A stretch of DNA of 28,491 nucleotides from an uncultured Clostridia bacterium (GCA_948852375.1 CAQOYX010000010.1:1-28491), one strand, 5' to 3'. Positions 1 through 11,724 are shown, counted from the first letter of the stretch. Numbers and translations: made by a program. The notes: generated by a model from the letters alone, not told the origin.

Positions 1-139
1 CTTTTTCTCCCATATTATACTCATTATAGCAATTATTGTATCATATTGTAGACCATATGTGCAACTTAAACAAAAAAATCCTAGTTGCAATTTCTTTCTA
101 CTTTTTACACATTTTTTGTAATTAAAAAGAAAATTTGAA

Positions 140-421
140 GAAAAAATGAGAGCTTTAAAGATGAAGGTTCAGCTTTTGGATTTGGTATTGACTCGATCAA
201 TCTTAATATTCCTTGCATATCTAAGTATGTGTTAAATAACTTTTTCCATCTTTTTGAGATTTCATTTTCAGTTGTACACATTTTGCGTACAACTCACTTT
301 TTTCTTCTTCTGTCATCCTTCTTTTTAGCGTATCCCAATAATTTCTTGGATTATTACTCTAAGTTAAAGCACTAATAATATCAGCTACACTAAAATAATA
401 TTCTTCTTTTTCACTATCCCA
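140..421 (-). pseudogene. Degraded phage Bro-N / antirepressor-type gene
   Basis: Read on the minus strand from 421 downward, the sequence encodes WDSEKEEYYFSVADIISALT, then an in-frame TAG, then SNNPRNYW and further charged residues ending near QLKMKSQKDGKSYL. A frameshift follows, and the next frame gives MQGILRLIESIPNPKAEP. This order (WD..YFSVADI, NPRNYW, LRLI.SIP.PKAEP) is that of the Bro-N domain of phage antirepressor-like proteins. The N-terminus is missing, and the frame begins beside the hairpin at 424-465. A stop, a frameshift and truncation together show a dead prophage relic. None of the lesions is at a CGG, unlike the recoded genes of this window. The functional family is inferred from remembered motifs. 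Confidence 0.6.
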
Positions 422-423
422 TA

Positions 424-465
424 AAAATTAAAGACCGCTTCATTTTTGAAACGGTCTTTAATTTT
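424..465. terminator. Perfect 14-bp inverted repeat, probable bidirectional terminator
   Basis: Arms 424-437 and 452-465 are perfect complements around CGGTCTTT, with A-rich and T-rich flanks, so it can act as an intrinsic terminator on either strand. It sits between the Bro-N relic and tRNA-Arg. The CGG here is non-coding. Confidence 0.7.
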
Positions 466-539
466 TGTGTTGTCAAATTTTTATAATCTTGAAATCAAGT
501 TATATCAAGTATTATGGAGAGTTCGACAAAAACTCGTTT

Positions 540-616
<77 letters not shown>

Positions 617-631
617 ATAAACACAATAAAT

Positions 632-660
632 ATAATAGCATAAAAGGTGTTAGCTGTCAA
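632..660 (-). promoter_or_regulatory. Promoter of tRNA-Arg
   Basis: On the minus strand, TTGACA (660-655) is followed by a 17-nt spacer and TATTAT (637-632), about 15 nt before the tRNA 5' end. This is a near-consensus housekeeping sigma promoter. Confidence 0.8.
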
Positions 661-725
661 TAAAATAAGTAAAAAAAATCAAAATAGTAACCAGTGAATT
701 GAAACAAAAAACTAAAAAAAGGTTG

Positions 726-751
726 GGGTAATTTCATAAAATATAGCTAAT
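726..751 (+). repeat. Left copy of a 26-bp direct repeat flanking the IS
   Basis: The 26 bases starting GGGTAATTTCATAAAATATA recur exactly at 1879-1904, just outside the two ends of the IS. If it is a target-site duplication it is unusually long. It may instead be a pre-existing repeat. Confidence 0.8.
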
Positions 752-798
752 ATAGGTTTACAATAGATATGTCACACCCAAGATAGAAAATAAAAAAT

Positions 799-865
799 AG
801 GAAATACCAAAAATATGATACAATGTTTTTAACCACAAAAACAATATCGAAAGAAGGTATTTCCT
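799..865 (+). promoter_or_regulatory. Inverted repeat covering the transposase start region
   Basis: AGGAAATACC at 799-808 is complementary to GGTATTTCCT at 856-865, directly abutting the ATG at 866. In mRNA that reads in from outside, this hairpin would mask the initiation region, a known way for IS elements to stay silent when transcribed by neighbours. The regulatory role is inferred. Confidence 0.5.
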
Positions 866-1801
866 ATGAATAGTATAACACAAGATATATTGTATAAGCA
901 ATCAGTTGTTAAATATTCTCAAAAACATGGAGTAACAAAAGCAGCAGTAAAATTTAAAATGCACAGAAAAACAATATATAGGTGGCGAGAAAAATATGAT
1001 GGTACAGTGCAATCACTAAAAAATAAATCAAGAAGACCACATAGTCATCCAAATCAACATACAGAAAAAGAAATAAAATTAATAAAAGACTACAAATATA
1101 AAAATAAAGATACGGGCTTAGTAGTATTATGGATAAAATTAAGAAAAGTAGGTTATACAAGAACGATAACAAGCTTGTATAGAGTAATGCAACGAATAGG
1201 AATCTATAATAAGGCGCCAAGCAAGAAGAAAGAATACGAGCCAAAACCATATCAACAGATGACATATCCAGGAGAAAGAGTACAAATAGATGTAAAATAT
1301 GTACCAAAGAAAAATCTAACAAAAGAAGTAATAGAACAAGAAGGAAGATACTATCAATATACAGCAATAGACGAATATACAAGGAAAAGAGTATTATGGG
1401 CGAGTAAAGAACAAAGTACAAGTGCATCAACAGAATTTGTAGAAATAGTATTGAAGAAGTTTCCCTTCAAAGTAGAATGTATACAAACAGATAATGGATT
1501 TGAATTCACAAATAGATTAAATTGGCAAGGAACAAAAAAGAAAACGATGTTTGAAAAGAAATTAGAAGAATTAGGAATAAGACATAAACTAATAAAACCA
1601 AAAACACCAAGACATAATGGAAAAGTAGAAAGAAGTCATAGAAAAGATCAAGAAAGATTCTATTACAATAAAATATTTTGTAGTTTTGAAGATTTTAAAA
1701 ACAGATTAAAGTATTGGGAAAGAGAATATAATAATTTCCCAATGAAGCCATTAAAATGGCTAAGTCCAAACGAAAAATATTTAGAATATATACAAGGTTA
1801 A
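866..1801 (+). CDS. IS481-family-like DDE transposase
   Basis: A 311-residue single-ORF transposase that would catalyse cut or strand transfer of the surrounding IS. The N-terminus (about 1-60) is a helix-turn-helix: VTKAAVKFKMHRKTIYRWRE. The integrase core shows the three acidic residues: D in ERVQIDVKYVP (about 139), D in CIQTDNGFEF (about 210), and E in RHNGKVERSHRKDQ (about 255). The D-to-E spacing is consistent with rve-type cores. The start ATG sits at the end of a hairpin-forming leader with AAAGAAGG upstream. The gene contains no in-frame CGG and needs no recoding. IS481 is preferred over IS3 because there is no separate orfA and no frameshift signal, but the exact family is not certain. 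Confidence 0.85.
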   Translation: MNSITQDILYKQSVVKYSQKHGVTKAAVKFKMHRKTIYRWREKYDGTVQSLKNKSRRPHSHPNQHTEKEIKLIKDYKYKNKDTGLVVLWIKLRKVGYTRTITSLYRVMQRIGIYNKAPSKKKEYEPKPYQQMTYPGERVQIDVKYVPKKNLTKEVIEQEGRYYQYTAIDEYTRKRVLWASKEQSTSASTEFVEIVLKKFPFKVECIQTDNGFEFTNRLNWQGTKKKTMFEKKLEELGIRHKLIKPKTPRHNGKVERSHRKDQERFYYNKIFCSFEDFKNRLKYWEREYNNFPMKPLKWLSPNEKYLEYIQG

Positions 1802-1878
1802 AGCGCAGAGAAGTCGTACTTGGTATTTCAACAATAGAGATTTCTAAGAAAGTGTGACATATGTTTGACAAACCTACA

Positions 1879-1904
1879 GGGTAATTTCATAAAATATAGC
1901 TAAT
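1879..1904 (+). repeat. Right copy of the 26-bp direct repeat
   Basis: Identical to 726-751. It ends only three bases before the TTGACA box of the gdpP promoter, so the insertion left that promoter intact. Confidence 0.8.
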
Positions 1905-1907
1905 TAC

Positions 1908-1936
1908 TTGACAAGCAAATACTAAAAGCGTAAAAT
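1908..1936 (+). promoter_or_regulatory. Promoter of gdpP
   Basis: TTGACA (1908-1913), a 17-nt spacer and TAAAAT (1931-1936), followed by AAAGGAGG and the ATG at 1963. Confidence 0.8.
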
Positions 1937-1962
1937 ATAAATGTAAAATAAAAGGAGGACAT

Positions 1963-3999
1963 ATGCAAAATACTAACAAAAGAGCATTTGAAATAATAAA
2001 TTCAAAAACGAAAATATATTTAGTAATAATAGCAATACTACTGACAGTAATATGTATTTATGAAATAGCATTTATAATGCCAAGCATCATATTATTTGGT
2101 AGTATTTGTTTTTATACAATATGGACAAGCAATAAAAGAAAATCAGAAATATCAGAACATATTAGAGAATTAACTATAAATGTAGACAGTGCTGCAAAAA
2201 AAACTTTAATAAATTCACCATTTCCATTAATCATAATAGAAACAGATGGAAACATTATATGGAAAAGTCCCAAATTTGTTAGTGAATTTGAAAACATAGA
2301 TATAGACAACGTCTTAAATAACCTAACACAAGAAATTACAATAGAAATACAAGAAAAAACACAAGATAATGATCAAAACAGAATAAAAGATAGGCAAATA
2401 CAAAAAGAACAAATAATAGAAGACAAACACTATAAAATAATAGGAGAATATGTAAAATCAAAACAAAATGCAAAAACAAATGAGCCAGAATATATGCTAC
2501 TACTATACTTTATAGACAATACAGAATACATAAAAGCAGTAAAAAAATACAATGATGCACAAACATGTATAGGAATAATAATGATAGACAACTATGAGGA
2601 ACTTTTACAAAGAATATCAAATGAAGAAAGACCAGGAATACTTGCAAAAATAGAAAAAACAATATATGACTGGGCAGTGGAAACAAAAGGAGTAGTAATA
2701 AAATCAGAAAGAGATACATTTGTATATGTATTTGAACAAAGATATTTAGAAAAAGTAAAAGAAAACAAATTTCAAATATTAGACACAGTAAAAGAAATAG
2801 CATTAGAAGGCACATTACAAATAACTCTAAGTATATCAATTTCAAACGAAGGCTCAACCCAATATGAAAAATACAAATCAGCATTAGCAGGAATGGATAT
2901 TGTATTAGGAAGACGGAGGAGACCAAGCCCTAATATGTGAAAACGAAAAATACCTATTCTTTGGAGGAAGAACACAAGAGTTAGAAAAAAGAACAAAAGT
3001 AAAAGCAAGAATAGTAGCACATGCACTAGAAGAACTAATAACAGAATCAAAAGACATATTAATAATGGGACACACAAATGGAGACATAGACTCTATGGGT
3101 TCTAGCTTAGGGATATATAGACTAGCAAAAAGTTTAGGAAAAAATGCAAACATAGTAAATGAAACAACAGGAATAAGTTTAGATGCATTTATGAAATCAG
3201 TAAAAAAAGAAGAGGAAGAAGAAATATTTATAAATAAACAAGAAGCAACATCAAAAATAACACGGAGAAACATTATTAATAATAGTAGATACACATAAAC
3301 GAAGCTATGTAGAATCACCAGTATTATTAGAAAAAACCAATAAAATAGTAGTAATAGATCATCATAGAAGAAGTGCAGACTACATAGACAATGCAACCCT
3401 AACATTTCATGAAGTATATGCATCATCTGCAGCAGAGCTAGTAACAGAACTATTACAATATGTAGAAACACCAGTAAAATTAAAGCAAATAGAAATAGAA
3501 GGACTATATGCAGGAATAATGACAGATACCAAAAATTTCACATTTAAAACAGGAGTAAGAACATTTGAAGCAGCAGCATACCTTAGAAAGTGTGGAGTAG
3601 ATATAATAAAAGTAAAAAAATGGTTTCAAAGTGATTTAAATAATTATGCTACAATATCAGAAATAGTAAAAGAAGCACAAATTGTATATGACAAAATAGG
3701 GGTATCAATATATGACAAAGAAAACAAAGATTCTGGAATAATATGTGCAAAAGCGGCTGACGAGTTATTAACAATAAGTGATATAACAGCCTCATTTGTA
3801 ATAGGAAATGTAGGAGAAAAAGTATGCATAAGTGGACGCTCAATAGGAGATATAAATGTACAAGTAATATTAGAAAAACTGCGGAGGTGGAGGACACATC
3901 ACTTTAGCTGGGGCACAAGTAGAAGGAAAAACAAAACAAGAAGTAAAACAAGAACTAATAAAAAAAATAGATGAATATTTTGAAGAGTTAGGAAAATAG
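1963..3999 (+). CDS. gdpP: Cyclic-di-AMP phosphodiesterase GdpP (three CGG recoding sites)
   Basis: Membrane-bound DHH/DHHA1 phosphodiesterase that hydrolyses c-di-AMP. With one base skipped at each of three in-frame CGG codons (2914, 3263, 3882) it reads as 677 residues, normal for the family. Two N-terminal membrane segments lie at about 16-52, followed by a PAS-like and a degenerate GGDEF region containing GRGGDQA (316-322). The DHH domain has GHTNGDIDSMG and DHH at 465-467, and the DHHA1 motif GGGGH is at 640-644. The recoded residues are Gly318 (in GRGGDQ), Gly434 (before ETLLIIVDTHK) and Gly640 (first G of GGGGH). Without recoding the product would stop after 325 residues, before the catalytic domain. 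It has its own promoter and a downstream terminator. In B. subtilis it lies beside rplI, but here a surface-protein gene intervenes. The identity is firm. How the frame is restored is inferred. Confidence 0.95.
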
Positions 4000-4040
4000 A
4001 GGAAAGAGTAATAAGAAAATCTTACAATTCTATAAAAAGA

Positions 4041-4082
4041 AAAACACAATTTAGAAAATAAAAATCTAAATTGTGTTTTTTA
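4041..4082 (+). terminator. Intrinsic terminator of gdpP
   Basis: Perfect 15-bp stem (4041-4055 with 4065-4079) around AACACAATTTAGA, a 9-nt loop, and a T-rich 3' side. Confidence 0.85.
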
Positions 4083-4344
4083 TTACAAATATACACATAT
4101 AAAATAAATTCTTAAATATTACATTACTTAATAAGTCTAGTGCCGTAAGTAAATAAATGCTTTTAAGAGTTAATATATTTTAAATTACAGTAGTATATTT
4201 CTTAGTAAAAATCAAAAAATACCAAATAAGTCAGAAAAATTACAAAAAAGTAATATAAAAGACAAATAAAAAAATAAAGTATTTTGAAAACTATTTCCGT
4301 AAAGAAATATAACATACAAGAAAAAATACTGGAAAAGATATCTA
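4083..4344. other. AT-rich intergenic stretch without a visible gene
   Basis: Between the gdpP terminator and the promoter of the surface-protein gene I see only low-complexity AT-rich sequence. No ORF with a ribosome binding site and no clear RNA fold is visible. Confidence 0.5.
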
Positions 4345-4372
4345 TTGATTTTATTTACAAAAAAGCTATAAT
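4345..4372 (+). promoter_or_regulatory. Promoter of the giant surface-protein gene
   Basis: TTGATT (4345-4350), a 16-nt spacer and a perfect TATAAT (4367-4372). GGAGG at 4401-4405 precedes the ATG at 4413. Confidence 0.65.
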
Positions 4373-4412
4373 AAAAAATAGAAAGAATTAGTTTTTTAAT
4401 GGAGGAAAAAAT

Positions 4413-7400
4413 ATGAAGTTAAAAAATAAGAGAACACAAAAAACAACGCAATTAACAATACATTTAATTTCAATATTTATATTAATGTATATAATCTTAG
4501 CAATATTAGTTGGAAGTAGTAATAAGCCAGTTGAAGCTGTTAGCTCCACAGTATATGTTAGTAATTATGATGAATTACAAGCAGCTATAGATGGCCAAGA
4601 AGAAGGAAGTAACATAATATTGGCTAATGATATTACTATTTACAAAAATATTGTAATAGATAAAAATATTACTCTAAATGGAAATTTTCATACAATATTT
4701 ATGGAATATGACTCAAACCAAACTGATGAAGATCGAGCTAATATGATTTATATAGGTAATGGAGCTAATGTAACTATTGAAAATATTACTCTAAATGGAA
4801 GATTTGCCAATAATACAGGAAATTGTATAGGAATAAGGGGTAAAGACAGTGATAATACAAGCAATGTACTAATACGTAATTCTACAGTAATACGTGCATT
4901 TAAGCAAGGTATATGTTTAGATGAGAATAGTAATATAACAATTCTGAATAGCAATATAAATGAAAATAATGGAGCAGCTATATTTGGTAAGGGTATAAAT
5001 GTAAACATATATATTGAAAATACTAATATTCAAAGGAATGGCTGGAATAATCCTCAACGTGACTTAGGTTTAGAAGGAACAATATGGAGTTTAACAGATG
5101 AAGAATTAGAAGAAACACATTTGCCAAATAGAGAAAATAATACTTCTGCAATTGTTTTACCTCATAATACACAATTGCAAATGCTAAATTCATATGTTAT
5201 GAACAATGGTGGACATGGTATTGAAGTAGGAGCCTACTGGGGACAAAATCAAGGGTCAAAAGCAGAAATTATAGGATGCTATATAGGTCATAATAATTGG
5301 TCAGGAGTTTTTTCAGAACAAGACAGTAGCAGAGTTATTATTTCAGGAGGTTGGATAAGATATAATAATAATGCAGGAATTGAATTAGATAGATGTTCAA
5401 GTGATTCGAAAATAGAGAATGCTGAAATTTTTGGTAATGGATATACAGGAATATCACTACGTAATAATTCACAAGTAACTGTAACAGGTTGTAATATAAC
5501 AGTAATGGGTCAAATTCAACATACAGCAGTTCTTAATAGGGAATGGACAACGGTTGAAAATGATGCACATGGAATTGAAATTTTTGATAATGGTATATGT
5601 ACTCTAAATGGAACTACTATAAAAACAGAAATACATAATAAATATGTTTTGCCTCCTCATAATATTGGTACAGACCAATATGATCCTACAAATAGTGATA
5701 TTAGCTCTATTCACAAATATCCATATAATGGAAAACTTGATGTCTGTAGTATAGCAATTGCAACAGAAAATGACATTACAGTTGCACCTTTAGTTATAAA
5801 TGCTGGTTGTACAATAGAAGGACAAATAAATTTAGACAGTGATACAGCTTATATATATACAACTGAAGTAACTCGGACTAACTGTTTGGTGTAGAAACCC
5901 ATGGTGTACAAGAAGAATAGTTTGGTCAAATAAAACAGAACAGTATAATTATATTACAGTTCGCAATGGGGCAAAATATACAGAAGATGGAGGGTTTAAT
6001 ACACACATTTGTTTAGGACACAAGTATGTGCCATATATAAGATATCAGGATATAGATGGTAACTGGATGAAATTGTTAAATAGTGATTTAGATGGATATG
6101 TAAGAGGAGGAGTTGCTCCTTGGACTCCAGGAGAAAAATTTGGATATTATGGTCAAAACATATCATGGTATGTAGCACCAGATGTACAATATATAGGAAT
6201 TCACAATGGTAATAATCAACCAATTGAAGCTACAATAACAGAACATCCAATTAACGAAGTAAGAATTAACTTTGATATGTATAGACAAGCATATCTAGTA
6301 ACAGTAACAAAAGGTGAAGGTATTAGTTCAGCAACAGAAAGTAAATGGTACTATTATGGAGCACGTGTAAATCTTGTAGCTACACCTTATGAAGGAAATA
6401 ATACTATAAAGTGGGAATGGAATAATGTAGATGGAACTATAGGAATATGGTATGGTAATCCACTTAATTGGTGGGATGTTGATAGAACATTAGAATTTAG
6501 AGTAAGTGCAAGTTATTCAATTGATCCACCAATAAGTGACTGGAGAGTAAACACATCAATAGAGTTAGGACAAGAGTATATGTTTGAAAATGTAACAGAA
6601 GGGAAGTTCTATAAAAATGGTGCTAATGCAACAGTGCAAGCACAAACTAAAACAGGATATCGATTTAAGTATTGGACGTGGAGATGGAGTAACGATGGAT
6701 ATGCATATGAATATACAGCAATAGACAATCCATTTAACTTTGTAGTAGGAGCTAATGTAAATTTAGTGGCACATGCAGAGGCAATACCATATAATATAAC
6801 ATATAATTTAGATGGAGGAAGTGTATCAATAGAAAATCCAACAACTTACACAATAGATACACCTACATTTACATTAAATAATCCAACTAAAGAGGGACAT
6901 ACATTTCAAGGATGGAAAGATGATAGTGGAACAACAAGAAATACTGTAACAATAGAAAAAGGTTCTACAGGAAACAGGACTTATACAGCAATCTGGAGTG
7001 CAAATACATATACAGTAACGTTAAATAAAGCAACAGGAATAAAAAATGTAAGCGGTGGAGGTGAATATAGAGCAGGAGACCTTGTAACAATAGATGCTAC
7101 ATTATCAGATAATACAGCTCAATTTACATACGGATGGGATAAGTGGACAGGTACATATGAGTCTAGTAATAAACAATACACATTTACAATGCCAGCGTCA
7201 AATGTAACATTAACAGCAAATGGAACAAAAAGAACAAATACATATTTACAAAAAGTGAAGCCAGTATATGAAGATGAAAATGGAAATTTTATAGATAATG
7301 GTAGATATGAAATAAATATGGAGTATGAGTATGGAGCAATAGTAAGTTGGAATAGAAGGGAAGACAGTACTTATCAAGCAGCGAGCATAGAATCATATAC

Positions 7401-10400
7401 AGTAACAGGAGAAAAAGAAACAATAGTAAGGGTATATAGAAAAAAATATACAGTAACGTTAAATAAAGGAACAGGAATAAAAGATGTAACAGGTTATGGC
7501 GAATATAGAGTAGGAAAAAATGTAACAATAGATGCTACATTATTAGATAATACAGCTAAATTTGAATATGGCTGGAGTAAATGGACAGGTACATATGAAT
7601 CTAGTAATAAACAATACACATTTACAATGCCAACATCAAATGTAACATTAACAGCGAATGGAACACAAACATTAAGATCATATACGCAAATAATAAAAGT
7701 AGAATATGAAAAACCAAATGGAGAATTTGAACCACCTACAGTTGTAAAAAATGAAAAGTACAATTATGGAGAAACAGTAATTTGGAGCCGAGCTGCAGAT
7801 GATACTTATCAAGCAGCGAGAATAGAATCATATACAGTAACAGGAGAAAGAGAAACAATAGTAAAAGTATATAGAAAAAAATATGCGGTAACATTAAATA
7901 AAGGAACAGGAATAAACAGTGTAACTGGAGGAGGTCGTTTATATAGAGTAGACGAAGATGTACAAACAGATGCAACAGTATCAACAGCATATAGATGGTC
8001 AAAATGGACAGGAACGCATAATACAACAAATAAGGAAAATTCATTTAAAATGCCAAAACATAATGTCACAAATACAGCAAATGCAGTATTAATAACGCAT
8101 GATATAATAGGAAACGTAAGTTGGAGAGATGATGGTAATGCATATGGACTAAGACCAAATAAAGTAATATTAACACTTAATAAAACACCAGATTCAGATG
8201 GAGGAGAAGCACAAGAAACAAAAGCACCACAAGAAGTAGTACCAAATTGGTCAATAGCAGATGGAAAAAAAGATTATAAATTTGAACGGAGTACAAACAT
8301 ATAGCACAAGAACTGGAAAACCATATAAATATTCAGTAAGTCAAAATGATATAGGAAGAAATTACACAACAACAATATACCAAAAAAAAGAAAATGAAAT
8401 CAATATAATAAACAAATTGAACACATATGAAATACAAGGAGTAGCATTCCTAGATTCAGTAGGAGGAAACAATCAATATGATAATAATGAAAAATTAGCC
8501 AATATACAAGTAACATTATATGATAAAGAAGGCAATCAAATAGCAATAACATTAACAGATGCAAACGGAGAATATAAATTTATTAATTTAAGCCCAGACA
8601 AGCAATATAAATTAAAATTTACATATAATGGATTGCTATATGAAAATGTAACTTATAACGCAAGTGGAGATAAAACATCAAAAATACAAGAAAATACACA
8701 AACACGAAACAATTTGAATAATAAATTTAAAGAAATAGGTTCATATCCAAATAATTACGAAACAACAGACTATAATACAGGAAATACAATAAAAAATAAA
8801 GTATTTCTAGCAGAAGAAGTAACAGATTTATTTAAAGAAGTAAGTAAAACTATAGTAGAAAAAGGACGGAAATGAACAAGAAGCATATAATACAATAATA
8901 AGAAAATATGGAAGTACAGAAGAAATTAGAAATAAAGTTCAATTCATAAAAGACTGTAGAATAGATGCATATACCGATTTAATGGATTCAAAAGGATTAA
9001 CATTAGATATTGGTAATTACTGGGATACAACTTTAGGAATAAATATAACAACAGGAACATATAAAAATAATAACATAAACTGTGGAATAAAAGTAAGAAA
9101 TACAGTAGACCTTGTAGTAAATACAGATATATACAATGTAGAAGTGAAAATTAATAAAAAAAGTGCAAAATATGCATACAATAAAAGAAGTGGTTATACA
9201 GAAGGAATAAATCAGGAAGATTACAAAAATCAAATAAGACAAGCATATTTAAACAATTCTTTTACAAATAATAATAAAATAAGAGATGTAGACAATGATG
9301 AATATAATATATACTTAAGACCAGAAGAAATAACAAATGGGGAAATACCAAATGGATATTATAACGATAGTATATACACAGTATGTACACCAAATAAATT
9401 AGAAGGAGACGACAAATTAAAAATATATGTAACATATAAAATAGCAATAAAAAATCAATCACAAACAGAAGTAAAAGTTATGGAAATAGCAGATTATTCA
9501 GACTTAAAATATGAATATATAGAGAGCTATATAGGAAACTCAGATGGCACAAGACAAAAGGCGGTAACAAGAAATAACACATCCAAATATGGTATAAACT
9601 CACAATATACTTCATCAGCATATAGTACAAACTACTTAATACCTGAAGAGACGACATTAAAAGAAAATGAGGAACTATACATATATATAAAATTCGAATT
9701 AATAGAAAATGAACAAATATTAAAAAATGAGCTATTAACAGGAAATGCTATAAACACAATGCATCTAGCAGAAATAAATGGATATAAAACAGAACAAGGA
9801 CTAATAGACATAGACTCAAATCCAGGAAATGCAAATGAAAACAATGTAACAAAACTATTACAAGGAAGAGGAGAAAAAAGTATATATGAAGACGATATAA
9901 GCCTTTCACCAAAAATGCGATTTAAATCAACAACAGTAGGCTCAGACAACATTACAAATAAAATAGCAGGTTCGAGAACAATAGAAGGAGTAGTATTTGA
10001 AGATGCAACCAAAAAAAGCAAAGAAGAAGTATATATAGCAGACACAAGAGAAGGTGATGGAGAAATAAAAAATGCGAAACCATCAAGTCAAACACAAGAT
10101 TCAACAAAAGACAAACTAATAAAAGGGGTAATAGTACAACTAATAGAAAACGAAACAGACAAAGTATTAGCACAAGCAAGAACAGATGAAGGCGGATGGT
10201 ATGGTTTTATAGGATTTACACCAGGAAACTACAAAATAAAATATGAATATGGTAAAGATGACAAAACAGCAATGATAAGCACACCTCCAGAAGGAGTAGA
10301 AAAAGGAGAAAATCCAACATCATATAATGGAAATGAATATCAAGCAACAAAATATACAACAAAAAGTGGAAATCTATGGTGGTATACAATTAATGATTCA

Positions 10401-11456
10401 AAATCAGATGCACAAGATAACAACACAAGAGCAGATGAAGTAATAGACTACACAAAGACAATAACAAACTATAAAGCAGAAGTACTAAACTCATACAAAA
10501 ACCCACAACCAGACCATATAGATGCTAACAAAACGAGAGAATTGGCGAATAAATTAGAAGAAAACACATACAGGTATGCATATACAGAACCAATGAGTAT
10601 AGAAGTAGAATATGCAACAACAAATATTTCAGGAACTTTATCAAAAGAAGAATACGAAAATAAAATAGCAGGTATAGACTTTGGAATAGTACAAAGACCA
10701 AAAACAAAACTAGTATTAAAGCAAAATGTAGAAAACGTAAAACTAACACTAGCAGATGGAACAGAATTAATAAACAAAAAAGAAGGAAAGACAGAACATT
10801 TAACAATGCCAGAAGGAGGAAAAAACAAATTTTCAATCACACTAGACGATGAACTAAAAAATGGAGCAGAGTTAGAAGTAACATATAAAATAGCTATAAC
10901 AAACAAAAGTGAACAAGAAACAGGAAAAACACGAGCAAAAAACATAATAAACTATGTATCAAACAACTTAAGTTATAATGAACAAGACAATAAAAACGAA
11001 CGAGGAGAAGCATTATGGGAAGTAGTAAGAAAAGACGAAGTACAAACAGATACCGAAGGAACATACATAAACAATAAAGCAGTAGACCTAAGTACACAAG
11101 CTATAATACTAAAAGCAACTGAAAACAACCCAATTACAAAAGAACTAGAAATAGAAGAAGAACAAGAGGCAACAATAACATTAAGAAAAGTCCTATCAAC
11201 AGAAAACGATAATGACGATTTTGGAAACATAGCAGAAATAATTGAAATATACAATGAAAAAGGAATATATGATACATCAAATATACCAGGTAACCAAAAC
11301 TTAGAACAAACGGCACAAGAATATGACACAGTAGTACGTAGAGATGACACTATAATGCCACCAACAGGAAACAAACACATTTATTATACAATAGGTATTT
11401 TTTCTGTAACAATATTAGGAGTAGGAACATTTTTAATAAAAAAATATGTATTATAA
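4413..11456 (+). CDS. Giant LPXTG-type cell-wall-anchored surface protein (three CGG recoding sites)
   Basis: Four adjacent ORFs become one 2346-residue protein when a base is skipped at in-frame CGG at 5874, 8287 and 8867, each giving Gly (residues 488, 1292, 1485). The order is: a long basic signal peptide (about 1-43, cleavage near PVEA); a right-handed parallel beta-helix region (about 60-470) with recurrent short Asn-rich strands such as NITLNG and NAGIEL; an InlB/Listeria-Bacteroides-type repeat (about 790-865, with YNLDGGS and GHTFQGWKDD); three tandem repeats (about 866-1290); two SdrD/Cna-B-like prealbumin folds (about 1338-1415 and 1854-1947, with GVAFLD, LTDANGEYKF and GGWYGF); a long stalk; then MPPTG at 2314-2318, a hydrophobic helix and a short KKYVL tail. 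That tail is a sortase signal with Met in place of Leu. The role is probably adhesion or host-surface binding, by inference. It has its own promoter and terminator and sits between gdpP and rplI. Confidence 0.85.
7009..8085 (+). repeat. Three tandem repeats in the surface-protein gene
   Basis: Units start near 7009, 7447 and 7882. Each encodes TVTLNK..G..VTGGGEYR, then W.KWTGTYESSNKQYTFTMP, with the first two followed by a YTVTGEKETIV-type segment. DNA similarity between units is high, with long identical runs, so unequal recombination could change repeat number. Confidence 0.8.
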
Positions 11457-11556
11457 GCAAAAGAAAAACGAATACAGTAGTATAATCATTGTATTAAACA
11501 CAAATAAATAAAAAACAATTTAGAAAATAACAAAACTAAACTGTCTTGTCTCTGAA

Positions 11557-11599
11557 AGGGTAGAAAACTTTAAAAGTTTTCTGCCCTAATTTTTTAATG
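11557..11599 (+). terminator. Intrinsic terminator of the surface-protein gene
   Basis: AGGGTAGAAAACT (11557-11569) pairs with AGTTTTCTGCCCT (11575-11587) with one G-U pair and a 5-nt loop. The T-rich tail follows. Confidence 0.85.
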
Positions 11600-11609
11600 C
11601 AATTTAATG

Positions 11610-11651
11610 TGTACTGAACAAAAAAATTGGACATTTTTTTGGTTCAGTACA
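11610..11651. repeat. 42-bp hairpin of transposon-end type
   Basis: TGTACTGAAC (11610-11619) and GTTCAGTACA (11642-11651) are perfect complements. The inside continues as A-run against T-run around TTGGAC. It looks like two IS inverted-repeat ends joined head to head (a solo miniature element), but could also be a second terminator. Confidence 0.45.
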
Positions 11652-11724
11652 ACAAGCCTACTAATTTTTTTATATAAAAAGGTGATAAAGATAGTAAAAG
11701 AATAAAATATAAAAACAAATTGTC

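Larger units (their letters stand above)
753..1876 (+). mobile_element. IS481-like insertion sequence
   Basis: About 1.12 kb carrying one DDE transposase gene. The terminal inverted repeats are imperfect: 753-777 starts TAGGTTT and ends ATATGTCACAC, and the complement of 1852-1876 shows the same seven- and eleven-base blocks around a diverged middle (20 of 25 matched by eye). Exact direct repeats lie immediately outside. The transposase is intact and the ends are recognisable, suggesting a fairly recent insertion just upstream of the gdpP promoter. The true tips could be the inner TGTCACAC motifs at 770 and 1859. Confidence 0.8.

Noticed and set aside
452..454. CGG at 452 and those at 12428 and 16858 as recoding sites
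   Set aside because: All three are in non-coding sequence (terminator, intergenic elements) with no reading frame through them.
1963..11456. gdpP and the surface-protein gene as pseudogenes broken by frameshifts
   Set aside because: Every lesion is the same event (one C before an in-frame Gly codon), reading frames between them are fully open and conserved, and the same pattern occurs in essential genes (dnaB, tilS). Random decay would give mixed lesions, as in the Bro-N relic.
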